Positions 62,139-64,000 of a DNA stretch of 64,000 bases are shown here, one piece after another. A program made the position numbers and the translations under genes. This DNA is from Drosophila persimilis. Taxonomy: Eukaryota > Arthropoda > Insecta > Diptera > Drosophilidae. The notes under the pieces are model-generated. The model was not told where the DNA came from. It did no database searches and saw only the letters and a list, made by a program, of their open reading frames with translations. The stretch's first letter is position 1. Each line of letters opens with the position of its first letter. The DNA lies in the NCBI RefSeq assembly GCF_003286085.1, contig NW_020825420.1:295035-359034 (forward strand), given 5' to 3'.

Positions 62139-64000
62139 TACTCCCTCATAAAGGCGGAATACCGCTCCTTGAGTGTAGGATTACGCTCCAGTTTTCGCTC
62201 CAGACTGATGAACCGTCGATAAGCCTGAGCATAAGATTCTCCTAAACGATCAGTATTGTTATTTAGCGGCAGACGAACTGCATACTCCCCGGATGGCAAC
62301 CGTGAAAGGTGGCTTACGAAATGTGCTTCACAATCGTCTTCTCCTTTGGTATTCAACCCAGCCTTCACACAATCCTCGACTTCCCAAAACATACGAAGAG
62401 TTTTATCCAACCTTGCTTCCATCTCAGCTATCGAATCTGGACAATTGTGCGTGGCCAAAAGCGCCGAGCTTGATACCTTCTGTCCACCGCCAGATACGAT
62501 CCACCCAAGCCGGGTCTTCTGCAGAAGAGGCAGTCCATTGGTGAGTTTGATTTGCCCTACGCAGAGGAGATCATAAAAAACGCTCGCACCAATGAGAAGA
62601 TCAACCCGTTGAGGATTGAAAAATGCAGGATCAGCGAGCTGAATGTTAGATGGAATACGCCAATCGGATACATTTACTTTCATACTTGGTTGAGAATCGG
62701 TAATCGTGGGGGCGATGAGAGCAGTAAGCGTAGTTGTGTAAGCAGAGGTGCGAGAATGCATACAAATGCTTATGGTGGATCCCTCAGTAGAAACGCTGGT
62801 ATCGCCCAGCCCAGACACAAGTGCAGACGATTGAGTTCTCCTAAGCTGAAGCTGCTGGGCGAACCTGGATGTGACGAGATGCAGCTGCGATCCTGAATCT
62901 AAGATGGCACGACAAGGAACTAAAACGCCAGACCGATTTTTCACGAGAACCACGGCTGTAGCCAGAAGCACGACATCAGAGTGAAGACCTTGGGCAGCAA
63001 GAGAGGTAGACGAAGGTAGAGACGAGCTGCTAGCAGAATTTTGAGCAACGGAAAGAGTGTCCGGTTGAACGGCCAGATCGGGAGGAGTAATACCTGGGCA
63101 GCCTTGTGTTGGGGGCTGTATACTATCGAAGTGCAACAAACTATGATGCCTACCGCCGCATACTCGACATTTTCCACTATTGCATGCGCGGGTCCGGTGC
63201 CCCGGTTTCAGGCAATTGAAGCATAGGGAAAGCTTCTTCACTTCTTTGTGGCGCAGCAACGGTGAGAGATTTCCGAATATCTTGCACGAGTATATTCCAT
63301 GGCCGCCTGAGTGGCAAAAGACGCATACAGACGGGTCGGCGTAAGAGTTGGAAGCTACAAACGTTTTCTTAACCTGCGTATAGGAATGGTTTTTTCCCAC
63401 CTGATCGCTACTAGCGTGTGTCGCTGTAGCATATTCCAATCGCTCCATTTTCTGGCAGCGTTGCTGCAAGAATTCGAAGAATTCCTCTGCGGTAGGTATA
63501 GCATCCGACGATGTGTGCTCCTCCCATTTGGTTTGCGTCTTCAAATCCAACTTCTGCAGCAGCATGTTGATAACCATGAATCCTGAAATCACCTCAGCAG
63601 TTCCCAATGCCTGGAACGCTCGCATGTGTAAATTGACTGCATCCGAAAACTCCCGAAGCCTTTTAGCAGAAGGCGAGTCTACCCTCTTTAGCCCAAGAAT
63701 CTTCTTGATGTGTGCCTGGAAAACAAGTCTTTTGTTATTAAAGCGTTTATTAAGTATATCCAGAGCCGCACGATAATTGGCACTGGAGAGCTCCAACGAT
63801 CGAACCGAACCCAAAGCCGCATCAGCGAGGCAAGAGCGAAGGTGTTGGAATTTCTCGATGTCACTGAGATCCATATCCGCTTCAATCACCGATTTGAACA
63901 TTGCCATAAAATCCGAGAACTCGACGTATCCACCAGAAAACTTAGGCTCCTTCAGCTCAGGAAGTCGCTGCTTGTGAGCCATGATGATGGTACTATGTCC
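62139..64000 (-). mobile_element. BEL-2, 5' part, continuing beyond the window
   Basis: The same BEL/Pao element as 35256-38698, on the minus strand. It begins at the TACTC duplication of copia. The gag start, primer site and 5' LTR lie outside the window. Confidence 0.9.
62139..64000 (-). pseudogene. gag: BEL-2 Gag and protease, 5' end outside window, 3' end cut by copia
   Basis: The frame is open from base 64000 to the copia junction. The ATG at 63982 is probably internal, because BEL Gag usually has well over 100 residues before the K-F-S-G-G core. DUF1759 core at about 63965-63600 (F-S-G-G, F-Q-H-L-R, S-L-E-L-S). Zinc cluster at about 63320-63130: C-x2-C-x4-H-x4-C, C-F-N-C-x4-H-x4-C and C-R-V-C-G-x-R-H-H. 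Ser-rich linker. Protease: L-D-S-G-S-Q at 62888-62899. Then the BEL linker (T-R-L-G-W-I-V-S-G near 62500, C-E-A-H-F near 62330, Y-A-V-R-L-P-L near 62280), ending in R-E-Y at the junction. The coding part seen here is undamaged. Confidence 0.9.

Noticed and set aside
1-64000. Host protein-coding or tRNA genes
   Set aside because: No reading frame outside the retroelements shows a recognisable host domain, and I saw no tRNA-like cloverleaf. tRNA-complementary sequences are primer binding sites.

Overview
The window shows no host gene. It is a mosaic of at least ten transposable elements inserted into one another, with multiple stop codons and frameshifts, as expected of insect (Drosophila) heterochromatin. 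The organism call rests on a copia-family element with a half-tRNA-iMet primer site, Ty3/gypsy elements of the mdg1/412 and errantivirus types, two BEL/Pao elements, an R1-clade LINE and a DINE-1/helentron-like insertion. The approx. 2.1 kb LTRs and the tandem-repeat DINE recall elements reported from the Drosophila virilis group (Ulysses, DINE-TR1). That species hint is from memory and unverified.

Layout, left to right. 1-4529: degenerate mdg1/412-like gag-pol. 4530-5186 plus 15657-15748: probably one LTR, split by element A. 5187-15656: element A, a near-complete long-LTR Ty3/gypsy element flanked by a CTTT duplication. Its Gag starts with a RING-H2 finger, its Pol frame is open throughout, and gag carries one premature stop. 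15749-16582: primer site, leader and gag start of another gypsy element (G). 16583-18011: BEL/Pao LTR and gag (BEL-1), inserted into G. 18012-24699: minus-strand errantivirus (gag, pol, env, one LTR), inserted into the BEL-1 gag. 24700-26207: minus-strand, 5'-truncated R1-clade LINE. 26208-35255: GC-rich gypsy-type element E4, with a SAP-like motif in Gag, several minisatellites, a large pol deletion and an unusual third ORF of about 620 codons.

35256-64000 is a nested stack. A minus-strand BEL/Pao element (BEL-2, 35256-38698 and 62139-64000) is split by a minus-strand copia element (38699-39999 and 58309-62138, duplication TACTC). The copia element is split by a plus-strand array, element B (40000-58308, duplication TAAT). 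The array reads LTR-internal-LTR-internal-LTR: two copies of a second RING-Gag family sharing a central LTR, with one 4-bp duplication at its outer ends. The last LTR holds a 1.1 kb DINE-like insertion.

The coding logic is retroelement gag-pol expression. Elements A and B put pol in the -1 frame after an A-AAA-AAC heptamer. The most notable points are the RING-H2 Gag shared by two diverged families, the shared-LTR tandem array, and the E4 third ORF. Boundaries supported by target duplications are firm; boundaries at truncations are approximate.
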